This document shows positions 53,263-62,855 of a stretch of DNA of 64,000 bases, piece after piece. The stretch is from assembly GCF_001883705.2 (NCBI RefSeq), contig NZ_MDEQ02000008.1:62001-126000 (forward strand), written 5' to 3'. Position numbers and translations under genes: made by a program. This DNA comes from Burkholderia catarinensis (lineage in GTDB: Bacteria > Pseudomonadota > Gammaproteobacteria > Burkholderiales > Burkholderiaceae). The notes below the pieces were generated by a model. The model worked only from the letters and a program-made list of their open reading frames with translations. It had not been told where the DNA came from and made no database searches. The number at the start of each line of letters is the position of its first letter. Position 1 is the first letter of the stretch.

Positions 53263-54818
53263 GTCGGACTCGTTGCAATGGGTTCGGCCGGACGCCGCGC
53301 GGGCTTCAGCGCGGCGCCGAGGATCTGTTCCTGCGTGAGGCCGTCGTTCGCGAAATCGCCGCGCAGCTCGCCTTCGCCGATCACGAGCACGCGATCGGCC
53401 AGCCCGAGCACTTCGGGCAACTCCGACGACACGACGATCAGCGCGACGCCGCGCTTCGCGAGCGCAAAGACCAGCCGGTAGATCTCCGCCTTCGCGCCCA
53501 CGTCGACGCCGCGCGTCGGCTCGTCGAGGATCAGCACCTGCGGGTCGGCCAGCAGCATCCTGGCGAGCACCGCCTTCTGCTGGTTGCCGCCGGACAGGCT
53601 CGCGATCGGCAGGAACGGATGCGCGGCACGCACCGACAACCGCTGCATCTCGGTGCGGATCGCATCGAGTTCGGCGGCCGCGTCGATCCGCCCGCGCACC
53701 GCGAAACGGCGCAGCACCGACAGCGTGATGTTGTGGCCGACGCCAAGCTGCGGCACGATCCCGTGGCGCTTGCGATCCTCCGGCACCATCGCGATGCCGG
53801 CGCGAATCGCGTCGGCCGGCGAGCGGATCGCGAGCGGGCGGCCGTTCATCAGCACGGTCGCCGTGCATGCGCCCGGATAGGCGCCGAAAATCGCCTGCAT
53901 CAGCTCGGTGCGGCCCGCGCCGACGAGCCCCGCGACGCCGAGAATCTCGCCGCGCCGCACGCTGAACGACACGTCGTCGACGCGCTTGCGGCGCGGGTTC
54001 GTCACGTCGTGACAGGTCACGTTGCGCGCCTCCAGCACGACGTCGCCGATCTCGTGCGGCTCGCGCGGATACAGATTGCGGATCTCGCGCCCGACCATCA
54101 TCGCGATGATCCGGTCGGTGGTCAGCGCGCGCATCGGCTCCGTCGCGACATGGCGGCCGTCGCGGATCACGGCCACGGTGTCGCATACCGCGTCGATCTC
54201 GTCGAGCTTGTGCGAGATATACACGCACGCGACGCCGCGGCGCTTGAGGTCGCGCACGATGTCGAGCAGGATGCGCGTCTCGGCGGCACTCAGCGACGAC
54301 GACGGCTCGTCGAGGATCAGCAGCTTCGCGCGCTTGTTCAGCGCCTTCGCGATCTCGATCAGTTGCTGGTGGCCGCCGCCGTAGTTCATCACCGGCTGCG
54401 CGACGTTGATCGTGTCGATCCGCAGCTCGCGCAGCAGCGCCTCCGAGCGCCGGACCATCTCCGCGTAGTGCATGCGGCCGCCGGGCAGCGTGATCTCGTT
54501 GCCGAGGAAGATGTTCTCGGCCACCGACAGCTCGGGCACGAGCATCAGCTCCTGGTGAATGATCACGATGCCCGCGCGCTCGGTGTCGCGCACGCCGGAC
54601 GCGACGAGCGGCGCGCCTTCCCAGCGGATCTCGCCGTCCCACGTGCCGTGCGGGTAGACGCCCGACAGCACCTTCATCAGCGTCGACTTGCCGGCGCCGT
54701 TCTCGCCGCACAGGCCGACGCACTCGCCCGGTCGCACGGTCAGGTCGATTCCGTCGAGCGCCTTCACGCCATCGAATGCCTTGACGATGCCGCGCATCGT
54801 CAGCAAGGGTTCGGTCAT
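53259..54818 (-). CDS. xylG: Xylose ABC transporter ATPase XylG
   Basis: A 519-residue protein with two ABC domains. The first has Walker [10 protein letters not shown] at 38-46 and an [14 protein letters not shown] Walker B. The second has the sugar-importer variant loop L-V-G-A-G-R-T-E-L and signature L-S-G-G-N-Q-Q-K, which is usual for RbsA/XylG ATPases. It couples ATP hydrolysis to xylose import. It is 71 bp after xylF. Confidence 0.95.
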   Translation of the reverse strand: MTEPLLTMRGIVKAFDGVKALDGIDLTVRPGECVGLCGENGAGKSTLMKVLSGVYPHGTWDGEIRWEGAPLVASGVRDTERAGIVIIHQELMLVPELSVAENIFLGNEITLPGGRMHYAEMVRRSEALLRELRIDTINVAQPVMNYGGGHQQLIEIAKALNKRAKLLILDEPSSSLSAAETRILLDIVRDLKRRGVACVYISHKLDEIDAVCDTVAVIRDGRHVATEPMRALTTDRIIAMMVGREIRNLYPREPHEIGDVVLEARNVTCHDVTNPRRKRVDDVSFSVRRGEILGVAGLVGAGRTELMQAIFGAYPGACTATVLMNGRPLAIRSPADAIRAGIAMVPEDRKRHGIVPQLGVGHNITLSVLRRFAVRGRIDAAAELDAIRTEMQRLSVRAAHPFLPIASLSGGNQQKAVLARMLLADPQVLILDEPTRGVDVGAKAEIYRLVFALAKRGVALIVVSSELPEVLGLADRVLVIGEGELRGDFANDGLTQEQILGAALKPARRPAEPIATSPT

Positions 54819-54889
54819 ACGTTCATCGCCTCGCAGTGAGCACGCGGCCGCCCGCATGGCCGGCCGCGTGCATCGCATCCGTCGTGCCG

Positions 54890-55918
54890 TTACTGGCTCG
54901 CCAGCTGGGCCTGGGTGTAGAAGCCGTCCTTCACGACCACGTCGACGTTGCGCTTGGTCAGCAGCGTCGGCTGCAGCAGCACCGTGTCGACCTTCTTCCT
55001 GCCGTTGTCGTATTGCGCGTTGACCGCGGGCTTCGTGCCCTTCGCGAGATCGACGGCGAGCTTCGCGGCTTCGCTCGCGATCAGCTTCAGCGGCTTGTAG
55101 ACGGTCATCGTCTGCGTGCCGGCGATCACGCGCTTGACCGCCGCGAGATCCGCATCCTGCCCGGACACCGGCACCTTGCCGGCCAGATGCTGCGCGGCGA
55201 GCGCCTGGATCGCGCCGCCCGCGGTGCCGTCGTTCGACGCGACGATCGCGTCGATCCGGTTGCTGTTCGCGGTGAGCGCGTCCTCGACGATCCGCAGCGC
55301 GGTCGACGCGCTCCACTCGGGCACCCATTGCTGGCCGACAACCTTGATGTCGCCGCGGTCGATCGCCGGCTTCAGCACCTTCAGCTGGCCCTCGCGCAGC
55401 ATCTTCGCGTTGTTGTCGGTCGGCGCGCCGCCGAGCAGGAAGTAGTTGCCCTTCGGCTTCGCGTCGAACACGCCCTGCGCCTGCAGTTCGCCGACCTTCT
55501 CGTTGTCGAACGAGATGTACGCGTCGACATCGGCGTCGAGGATCAGACGGTCGTACGACACGACCTTGATGCCGGCCTTCTTCGCCTCGGCGACGACGTT
55601 GCCGAGCGTCTTCGAATTGAACGGCACGATCACGATCACGTCGACGCCGCGCGAGATCAGGTTTTCGATCTGGGAAATCTGCCGCTCCTCGCTCGCGTCG
55701 GCCGACTGCACCGACACCTTCGCGCCGAGCTTCGTCGCCGCCGCGACGAAATAATCGCGATCGCGCGACCAGCGCTCGACCCGCAGGTCGTCGATGCAGA
55801 AGCCGATCTCGGGCTTGTCCTTGCTCGCATGCGCGAGCGGTGCGCCCAGCGCGAGGATCGCCAGCGCAGCGGCGCCGGCAAGCGAACTCAATACGGTACG
55901 ACGCGTCACGGATTTCAT
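54890..55918 (-). CDS. xylF: D-xylose-binding periplasmic protein XylF
   Basis: A 342-residue family 4 sugar-binding protein. A Sec signal (K-S-V-T-R-R, hydrophobic core, L-A-H-A) precedes the mature protein. XylF landmarks include [23 protein letters not shown] and A-S-N-D-G-T-A-G-G. It captures D-xylose and delivers it to XylGH. The operon order xylA-xylB-xylF is clear; xylF lies 110 bp after xylB. Confidence 0.95.
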   Translation of the reverse strand: MKSVTRRTVLSSLAGAAALAILALGAPLAHASKDKPEIGFCIDDLRVERWSRDRDYFVAAATKLGAKVSVQSADASEERQISQIENLISRGVDVIVIVPFNSKTLGNVVAEAKKAGIKVVSYDRLILDADVDAYISFDNEKVGELQAQGVFDAKPKGNYFLLGGAPTDNNAKMLREGQLKVLKPAIDRGDIKVVGQQWVPEWSASTALRIVEDALTANSNRIDAIVASNDGTAGGAIQALAAQHLAGKVPVSGQDADLAAVKRVIAGTQTMTVYKPLKLIASEAAKLAVDLAKGTKPAVNAQYDNGRKKVDTVLLQPTLLTKRNVDVVVKDGFYTQAQLASQ

Positions 55919-56028
55919 GTCTCCAACTCCTTGTTATGGAACCACCTCACGAACGCCGGGCGGCCGCCGGAATGCGCCGCCCGCATCGAGTCACTGCAAC
56001 GCGCGGCATCGCGCCGGCAATCCGCACG

Positions 56029-57507
56029 TCATGCGCCCGTTGCAAACACCGGTTCGAGCGCGCGGTAAAGCGCGCGAAACGTCGGACGCCGCACATCGCG
56101 ATACCACGCATGCCGCGCGAGGTCGGGCTCGCGCACCGCGACGATCGGCGGCTGCGGGCACACGTCGTCGAGCGGCGCATCCGGTTCGAGCGCGAGATGC
56201 GCAAGGCGCGCGGCGCCCAGCGCCGGCCCCACTTCGCCGCCCGCGCGCAGCGTCAGCGCGCGGCCGCTCAGGTCGGCGAGCATCTGCGTCCAGTACGCGC
56301 TGCGCGAGCCGCCGCCGATCACCGTGATGCTGTCGGGCGCGAGCCCGGCCGCATGCAGCGCGTCGATGCCGTCAAGCAGCGCGAAACCGACGCCTTCGAG
56401 CGTCGCATTCGCGAGATCCGCGCGCTGCGTGTCGGGCGTGAGCCCGTAGAACACGCCCTTCGCATTCACGTCGTTGTGCGGCGTACGCTCGCCGCTCAGG
56501 TACGGCAGGAACCACGGGCGGCTGGCGCGCGCGTTCGTCTCGGCATCGTCGAGCAGCGCCGCGACGCCGTCGTAACCGGCCAGCTGCGCGCTGAAGTCGA
56601 GGCAGCCGGCCGCGTTCAGCATCACCGACATCAGGTGCCACGTATCCGGCAGCGCGTGACAGAAGCTGTGCACCGCCGATTCCGGGTTCGCGCGAAACCC
56701 GTCCGACACCGCGAAATAGACGCCCGACGTGCCGAGCGACAGCAGCGCATCGCCGGGCCGCACGATGCCGACGCCCACCGCGCCGGCCGCGTTGTCGCCG
56801 CCGCCGGCCACCACCGGAATCTCGCGCAGCCCGAGCGCGCGCGCGACGGCCGGCAGCAGCGTGCCGGTCACGCCGTTGCCCTCGAACACGGTCGGCATCT
56901 GCGTGCGCGACAGCCCGCACGCGGCAAGCAGCGCGTCGTCGTAGTCGCGCTTCGCGACGTCGAGCCACAGCGTGCCGGCGGCATCCGACGGATCGGTTGC
57001 GAACGCACCGGTCAGCCGGTAGCGCAGATAGTCCTTCGGCAGCAGTACGGACGCGATGCGCGCGAACACGTCGGGCTCGTGACGGCGCACCCACAGCAGC
57101 TTCGGCGCGGTGAAGCCGGGCATCGCAATGTTGCCGGCCACGGCGCGCAGCGCGGGCGCGAGCCGCTCGAGTTCCGCGCACTCCGCATCCGCGCGGCCGT
57201 CGTTCCACAGGATCGCGGGGCGCAGCACGTCGCCGTGCGCGTCGAGCAGCGTCGCGCCGTGCATCTGCCCGGTCAGCCCGAGCGCGTCGATGTCGCGCGG
57301 ATCGATGCCGGCCGCGCGTGCGTCGCCGACGACGGCGGCGAGCGCGCCGCATGCGGCGCCCCACCAGTCGCGCGGCGCCTGTTCGGACCAGCGCGGCCGC
57401 GGCCGGCTCACCGTCAGCGGGCGGCTCGCGCTCGCGCGCACCGCACCGCCGCGGTCGAGCAGCACCGCCTTCACGCCCGACGTGCCGAGATCGAGTCCGA
57501 TATACAT
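56029..57507 (-). CDS. xylB: Xylulokinase XylB
   Basis: A 492-residue FGGY-family kinase. The N-terminal phosphate-1 motif G-L-D-L-G-T-S-G-V-K is at residues 4-13, followed by L-G-L-T-G-Q-M-H-G (a xylulokinase signature), W-N-D-G-R, and a C-terminal G-G-G-S-R-S-A-Y-W adenosine motif. It phosphorylates D-xylulose to D-xylulose 5-phosphate. Its ATG is 4 bp after the xylA stop. Confidence 0.95.
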   Translation of the reverse strand: MYIGLDLGTSGVKAVLLDRGGAVRASASRPLTVSRPRPRWSEQAPRDWWGAACGALAAVVGDARAAGIDPRDIDALGLTGQMHGATLLDAHGDVLRPAILWNDGRADAECAELERLAPALRAVAGNIAMPGFTAPKLLWVRRHEPDVFARIASVLLPKDYLRYRLTGAFATDPSDAAGTLWLDVAKRDYDDALLAACGLSRTQMPTVFEGNGVTGTLLPAVARALGLREIPVVAGGGDNAAGAVGVGIVRPGDALLSLGTSGVYFAVSDGFRANPESAVHSFCHALPDTWHLMSVMLNAAGCLDFSAQLAGYDGVAALLDDAETNARASRPWFLPYLSGERTPHNDVNAKGVFYGLTPDTQRADLANATLEGVGFALLDGIDALHAAGLAPDSITVIGGGSRSAYWTQMLADLSGRALTLRAGGEVGPALGAARLAHLALEPDAPLDDVCPQPPIVAVREPDLARHAWYRDVRRPTFRALYRALEPVFATGA

Positions 57508-57511
57508 GGCG

Positions 57512-58834
57512 TCAGCGCAGCCCGTAGATCGCCTGGTTCACGATGTTCTCGAACCGCTCCTGCGCGCCGCTCGCATGCTGCGGGTCCACGCCGCGCGCGA
57601 GCGCTTCGGCCGCGAGCGACTCCAGTGTATAGCCGCCCGACAGGATCTTGCGGCCGAACGCGTCGTCCCACTGCGCATAGCGCTGCCGGCGCAGCGCGTC
57701 GAGCCGGTCGTTCTCGATCAGCACCGCCGCGCGCTCGAGCGCGAGCGCGAGCACGTCGATCGCACCGACGTGGCCGTAGAACAGGTCTTCCGGATCGATG
57801 CTCTGGCGGCGCACCTTCGCGTCGAAGTTCATCCCGCCGGTCGTGAAGCCGCCGTGGCGCAGGATCTCGTAGAACGCGAGCGTCAGTTCCTCGACGCTGT
57901 TCGGAAACTGGTCGGTGTCCCAGCCGTTCTGCGGGTCGCCGCGGTTCGCGTCGACGCTGCCGAACACGCCGAGCGCGAACGCATTCGCGATCTCGTGATG
58001 GAACGAATGACCGGCGAGCGTCGCGTGGTTCGCCTCGATGTTCACGCGGATCTCGTTCTGCAGTCCGTACTGTACGAGGAAGCCGTGCACGGTCGCGACG
58101 TCGTGGTCGTACTGGTGCTTGGTCGGCTCCTGCGGCTTCGGCTCGATCAGCAGCGCGCCGGTGAAGCCGATCCGGTGCTTGTGCTCGACGACCATCGACA
58201 GGAAGCGCGCGAACTGCTCGCGCTCGCGCTTCAGGTCGGTATTGAGCAGCGTCTCGTAGCCTTCGCGGCCGCCCCACAGCACGTAGTTCTCGCCGCCTAG
58301 CCGGTGCGTCGCGTCGAGCGCATGGCACACCTGGGTCGCGGCCCACGCGAACACGTCGGGGTTCGGGTTCGTCGCGGCGCCGGCCGCGAAGCGCGGGTGC
58401 GAGAACAGGTTCGCGGTGCCCCACAGCAGCCGCACGCCGCTCGCCTGCTGGCGCTCGCCGAGATAGTCGACCATTCGCGCGAAATTGGCCGTGTACTCGC
58501 GCAGGCTGTCGCCCTCCGGCGCAACGTCGGTGTCATGGAACGTATAGAAAGGCGTGCCGAGCTTCGTGAAGAATTCGAACGCCGCATCGGCCTTCAGCCG
58601 CGCCCGCTCGAGCGCGTCGCCCGGCTGCTGCCACGGCCGCCGGAACGCACCCTGCCCGAAGATGTCGTTCCCCGGCCACACGAACGTATGCCAGTAGCAG
58701 ACCGCGATCCGCAGATGCTCGGCGAGCGTCTTGCCGAGCACGCGCTTCGCGGGGTCGTAATGGTGGTAAGCCAGCGGGTTGTCCGACTGCGGACCTTCGT
58801 AGCGAATCGCGGGAATGTGTTCGAAATACGACAT
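57512..58834 (-). CDS. xylA: Xylose isomerase XylA
   Basis: A 440-residue enzyme, the usual group II length. The ring-opening His100 and Asp103 are in [12 protein letters not shown]. Metal residues are in [10 protein letters not shown] and [17 protein letters not shown], then [12 protein letters not shown] and M-N-F-D-A-K. It converts D-xylose to D-xylulose. First gene of the minus-strand operon, transcribed divergently from xylR across 267 bp. Confidence 0.97.
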   Translation of the reverse strand: MSYFEHIPAIRYEGPQSDNPLAYHHYDPAKRVLGKTLAEHLRIAVCYWHTFVWPGNDIFGQGAFRRPWQQPGDALERARLKADAAFEFFTKLGTPFYTFHDTDVAPEGDSLREYTANFARMVDYLGERQQASGVRLLWGTANLFSHPRFAAGAATNPNPDVFAWAATQVCHALDATHRLGGENYVLWGGREGYETLLNTDLKREREQFARFLSMVVEHKHRIGFTGALLIEPKPQEPTKHQYDHDVATVHGFLVQYGLQNEIRVNIEANHATLAGHSFHHEIANAFALGVFGSVDANRGDPQNGWDTDQFPNSVEELTLAFYEILRHGGFTTGGMNFDAKVRRQSIDPEDLFYGHVGAIDVLALALERAAVLIENDRLDALRRQRYAQWDDAFGRKILSGGYTLESLAAEALARGVDPQHASGAQERFENIVNQAIYGLR

Positions 58835-59101
58835 GGTGTCTCCGTACGGGGTCTTGTTGCAGCGCAACGCGCGTCGCGACGACGCACGCGGCCGAATTCG
58901 GTTGGCTGGATCGTGCCCGCGCGCCTGCCCGCCGGCAATTGCGAAATTGCGCAGCACGCGTAATGTTTCTTGCCAGCCGCGCTCGCGCGGTGCGCGTTCC
59001 GTCCTACAATCGCCGGACACCAGACCACGCGCGCCGCCGCCCCGAGCGCGCTTCCGGAGACAACGGCACGGCGCCCCGGCGGCGCCCGCCCCGAGACCGA
59101 G
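58835..59101. promoter_or_regulatory. Divergent xylA/xylR control region
   Basis: A 267-bp gap between the divergent starts. It holds two directly repeated AATTGCG heptamers (58937-58943 and 58945-58951) spaced 8 bp start to start in otherwise GC-rich DNA, a candidate XylR site. A TACAAT hexamer at 59005-59010 could be a -10 for xylR. Binding is not demonstrable from sequence. Confidence 0.4.
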
Positions 59102-60295
59102 ATGACCCGCGCCCCTTCCTCCCAGACACCGCACCGCATCGCGCTGCTGTTCAATGCGAACAAGGTCTACGACCGCGAGATCATCAGCGGCATCGGCCAG
59201 TACCTGCACACGACGCGCGTCGTGTGGGACCTGTTCCTCGAAGACGACTTCCGCTGCCGGCTCGCCGGCATCGAGCGCTTCGACGGCGACGGCATCATCG
59301 CGGACTTCGACGATCCCGCCGTCGCCCGCGCGCTCGCCGGCTCGCCGCTGCCGATCGTCGCGGTCGGCTCGTCGTACGAGGATCCGGCGCAGTATCCGGA
59401 CGACGTCCCCTATATCGCGACCGACAACCCGAAGCTCGTGTCGCTCGCCTACACGCACCTGATCGGTGCGGGGCTCGCGCATTTCGCGATGTACAGCCTG
59501 CCGGTCGCGCAGGAGAACCGCTGGGCGCAGCAGCGCGAGCTCGCGTTCGACCGGCTCGCGCGCGCGGACGGGCTCGATGCGCCGATCTACCGCGGGCTGT
59601 CGACGAGCGCCTCGGGCTGGAATCATGCGATCGAGCAACTGATCGGCTGGCTGCATGCGCTGCCGAAACCCGTCGGCGTGATCGCGGTCACCGACGCGCG
59701 TGCGCGGCACCTGCTGCAGGCGTGCCTGCTCGCCGGCATCGCGGTGCCGGAACAGGTCGCGATCATCGGCATCGACAACGATCCGCTCACGCGTACGCTG
59801 ACGCGCATTCCGTTGTCGTCGGTGATCCAGGGCACCGAGGAAATGGGCCGCACCGCCGCGCACCTGCTGCACCGGATGCTGCGCGGCGCGCGCTTTCCCG
59901 GGCAGCGCGTGCTGGTGCCGCCGGTCGGCATCAACGTACTCGAATCGACCCGCCACCAGCCGCTCGCGAGCCCGCACGTGATGCGCGCACGGCATTTCAT
60001 TCGGCAGTACGCGTGCCAGGGGATCAAGACCGAACAGGTCGCCGACTATGTCGGCGTGTCGCGCTCGCTGCTCGAAGAACACTTTCGGCGCGAACTGCAG
60101 CGCACCGTGCACCAGGAAATCCTGCGCCACAAGCTCGAGGCCGCACAGGCGCTGCTGGTGGGCCGCCATGCGTCGAGCGCGGAAGTCGCGATCCGCTGCG
60201 GCTTCACGTCGTTGCAATACATGCATGCGGTGTTCCGCCGCGAACTCGGCTGCACCCCGCGCGAATACCAGGAACGCACCGCGCCCGCCCACTGA
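59102..60295 (+). CDS. xylR: XylR, AraC-family xylose operon regulator
   Basis: A 397-residue protein in two parts. Residues ~10-280 are a LacI/periplasmic-binding-like sugar sensor ([19 protein letters not shown]). Residues ~290-395 are an AraC double helix-turn-helix ([23 protein letters not shown] and C-T-P-R-E-Y). Length and plan match E. coli XylR. It activates xylose genes on binding xylose. The ATG at 59102 follows a GAGACCGA purine run. Confidence 0.93.
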   Translation: MTRAPSSQTPHRIALLFNANKVYDREIISGIGQYLHTTRVVWDLFLEDDFRCRLAGIERFDGDGIIADFDDPAVARALAGSPLPIVAVGSSYEDPAQYPDDVPYIATDNPKLVSLAYTHLIGAGLAHFAMYSLPVAQENRWAQQRELAFDRLARADGLDAPIYRGLSTSASGWNHAIEQLIGWLHALPKPVGVIAVTDARARHLLQACLLAGIAVPEQVAIIGIDNDPLTRTLTRIPLSSVIQGTEEMGRTAAHLLHRMLRGARFPGQRVLVPPVGINVLESTRHQPLASPHVMRARHFIRQYACQGIKTEQVADYVGVSRSLLEEHFRRELQRTVHQEILRHKLEAAQALLVGRHASSAEVAIRCGFTSLQYMHAVFRRELGCTPREYQERTAPAH

Positions 60296-60322
60296 ATTCA
60301 CCGCCCACGAGCGAATCCACTC

Positions 60323-61411
60323 ATGCATATCGATACCGACTCTTCCCGCCCGGCATCCGGCGTCGCCCGCGTCGCTTCCGAACCGTGGGGCACGCTGCCC
60401 GGCGGCGATCCGGTGCGGCGCTACACGCTGCGCAACGCGCACGGCATGCGCGTCGTCGTCAGCGATCTCGGCGCGACCGTCGTCTCGTGGCTCGCCCCCG
60501 ACCGCACCGGGCGCTTCGCCGATATCGTGCTGGCCCACGACACGCCGGCAGAGTATGTCCAATCGGGCGCGTACCTCGGCGCGACGGTCGGCCGCTGGGC
60601 GAACCGGATCGCGGATGCGCGCTTCACGCTCGACGGCATCGGCTACACGCTCGACCGCAACGAGAACGGCAACCTGCTGCACGGCGGCGCGAGCGGCTTT
60701 CACCGCGCGCGCTGGGACATGATCGACGACCGCGGCGGGTTAACGCTGCGGCTTGATTCGCCGGAAGGCGATGCCGGGTTCCCCGGCAACGTGAGCGTAC
60801 AGGTGCGCTACACGCTCGACGACGACGGCACGCTGACGATCGACTATGCGGGACGAACCGATGCGCCGACGCCGCTGAACCTGACGAATCACAGCTACTT
60901 CAACCTGAGCGGACGCGCGGGCAGCGATGTGCGCGGCCATCTGCTGCAGATCGACGCCGACGCGTTCGTCGAAGTGGACGACGCGCTGATCCCGACCGGC
61001 ACGGCCGACGTGACGGGCAGCGCGTTCGATTTCCGGCAAAGCGCGCCGATCGGCGCCCGCCTCGACTGGCCGCATGCGCAGCTTGCACGCGGGCGCGGGT
61101 TCGATCATTGCTATGTGCTGCGCGACCGTGAACGCGGCGTGCGGCCCGTCGCGTCGATCTACGATCCGGAAAGCGGCCGGGAGCTCGCCGTGTCGACGGA
61201 TCAGCGCGGGCTGCAGCTCTATACGGGCAACTATCTGGAGGGTGTGCGCGCAAGCGGCGGCGTGTCGTGCGTGAAACATGCTGCGCTGTGCGTCGAAGCC
61301 GGGTTCTTTCCGAACCAGGTCAACATGGACGGGTTGCGCGACGAAACCATCCTTCATCCGGGTGAGACCTATCGGCAGACGACCCGATATCGGGTCGGCG
61401 TTCGCGCGTAG
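60323..61411 (+). CDS. galM: Aldose 1-epimerase (mutarotase)
   Basis: A 362-residue GalM-fold protein. Substrate-binding R-W-A-N-R-I, the catalytic His in [10 protein letters not shown] and the catalytic Glu in [12 protein letters not shown] are all present. It interconverts alpha and beta anomers of sugars; here probably xylose, given that it sits 27 bp after xylR on the same strand. No signal peptide. Confidence 0.92.
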   Translation: MHIDTDSSRPASGVARVASEPWGTLPGGDPVRRYTLRNAHGMRVVVSDLGATVVSWLAPDRTGRFADIVLAHDTPAEYVQSGAYLGATVGRWANRIADARFTLDGIGYTLDRNENGNLLHGGASGFHRARWDMIDDRGGLTLRLDSPEGDAGFPGNVSVQVRYTLDDDGTLTIDYAGRTDAPTPLNLTNHSYFNLSGRAGSDVRGHLLQIDADAFVEVDDALIPTGTADVTGSAFDFRQSAPIGARLDWPHAQLARGRGFDHCYVLRDRERGVRPVASIYDPESGRELAVSTDQRGLQLYTGNYLEGVRASGGVSCVKHAALCVEAGFFPNQVNMDGLRDETILHPGETYRQTTRYRVGVRA

Positions 61412-61477
61412 CGGTTACTGCGCCGGACTGACGCTCGGCCGGAGGGGCGCCGAACGCCGGCCGCGGCGCTTTGCGCG

Positions 61478-62503
61478 TCACCCCCGCACGCGCCGCATCC
61501 TGAGCGTCGCCGACGGCGATTCCCCGAACGCCCGCTTGTACTCGATCGCGAACCGGCCGAGGTGCGCGAACCCCCATTTCAGCGCGACGTCCGTCACCGA
61601 TGCGAGCCCCGGCGTTTCGTCGGCCAGCAGTTCCTCGCGCACATGTTGCAGCCGCAACTGCCGCACGAAGCCCATCGGCGTGATCCCGTGGCGATTCCGG
61701 AAGCCGGTGAACAGCGTGCTCGGGCTGACGCCGGCGAGTTCGGCGAGCCGTTCGATCGTCAGCGGCTCGTCGAGATGCGCGCGGATGTATTCCTCGACGC
61801 GCCGCACGTAGAACGGCGCGAGCGGCGCCGGCACGGGGCGTGTGCCATTGCGTGCGCTGTTCGGATGGCCGTACAGCAGCAGGTTGAACAGTGTCGATTC
61901 GAGCTGCTCGAACGCGAGCGGATGACGCAGCGGATGCCCGTCCGTCGCGATCGCGTCGGCAAGCATCGGCAGCATTTGCGCGAGACACGCGCCCTGCGGC
62001 GACAACAAGCTGAACTCCGGCTCGAACTCCACCGGCACGCGCCGGTCATCGCCGAAATGCCGCTGTGCGTGGCGCTCCATCACTTCGCGCTCGATGCGCA
62101 GGACGACTTGCGGGCACGCCTCACCCCACCGCATGCTGAGCGACAGCGTCGGCGACAGCAGCGACGCGGTGCCCGGCGACGACACGAAGCGCGCCGAGCC
62201 GCACTCGATCCGGGCGTCGCCGCGCAGCGGGATCTGCAACAGATAGAAGTGTTCGAGCGGCCCGGGTTCGATGGACACCTCGCCGCCGTAGTCGAGCAGG
62301 TTCAGCGACAGGTTGCCCCAGCGCGCATGGTGCATCGAGCTGTGCAGCGCGCGCGAATCGCCGGTCAGCGTGAGCCGGTGCGGCTTGAACACATCCGCCA
62401 CCCGCGCGCGCACCTCATCGACATCGTTCGACTGCAGCATCAGGTTGTCGTGATTGAAACAGGCGGCGTCGGCCAGCCAGCCGGTTTCGGAAAATTGCGC
62501 CAT
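61478..62503 (-). CDS. AraC-family transcriptional regulator
   Basis: A 341-residue regulator. The N-terminal ~220 residues match the AraC_binding_2 fold (P-G-P-L-E-H-F-Y-L-L-Q-I-P-L-R-G and R-F-V-S-S-P-G-T-A-S-L-L-S-P). The C-terminal double helix-turn-helix is I-E-R-L-A-E-L-A-G-V-S-P-S-T-L-F and D-V-A-L-K-W-G-F-A-H-L-G-R-F. Such proteins often control aromatic or ester catabolism genes. It is divergent from the dienelactone hydrolase gene 352 bp away and may regulate it. The start at 62503 follows GGGAGAAC. Confidence 0.88.
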   Translation of the reverse strand: MAQFSETGWLADAACFNHDNLMLQSNDVDEVRARVADVFKPHRLTLTGDSRALHSSMHHARWGNLSLNLLDYGGEVSIEPGPLEHFYLLQIPLRGDARIECGSARFVSSPGTASLLSPTLSLSMRWGEACPQVVLRIEREVMERHAQRHFGDDRRVPVEFEPEFSLLSPQGACLAQMLPMLADAIATDGHPLRHPLAFEQLESTLFNLLLYGHPNSARNGTRPVPAPLAPFYVRRVEEYIRAHLDEPLTIERLAELAGVSPSTLFTGFRNRHGITPMGFVRQLRLQHVREELLADETPGLASVTDVALKWGFAHLGRFAIEYKRAFGESPSATLRMRRVRG

Positions 62504-62855
62504 CGAAGTTCTCCCGTCATGCTCGATCGCACTCGCGCCGTGCAGGCGTTCCCGGTATCGGGGAATCCGTCGCACGATCCGGACAGCGCCCGGAGTATCC
62601 GGACAGTCCGGCCATCGGAACACGCAAGCCCCGCGCAAACGACGCAAGAAGCGGACCATTCGCGCATCGTAGAAAACTGTGCGGGACTTCCGCATCCGCA
62701 CATACCCGCAGTCAGCCGCGCGCCTGCCCACGTGCGGCGGCCGGATCGTCAGGTTTCCGGAATTCGCGGATACCGGCCGAAGAAAGCGGATAGAAACGCA
62801 CGTTTCGTCCGCCAATACTGGGCTCGTCACGGACACAAACAGCATGGAGGGGCAG

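Noticed and set aside
58835..60703. N-terminal extension of the xylA frame across xylR on the minus strand
   Set aside because: The frame stays open by composition only. XylA begins at 58834 with the correct family length, and the upstream part is antisense to xylR.
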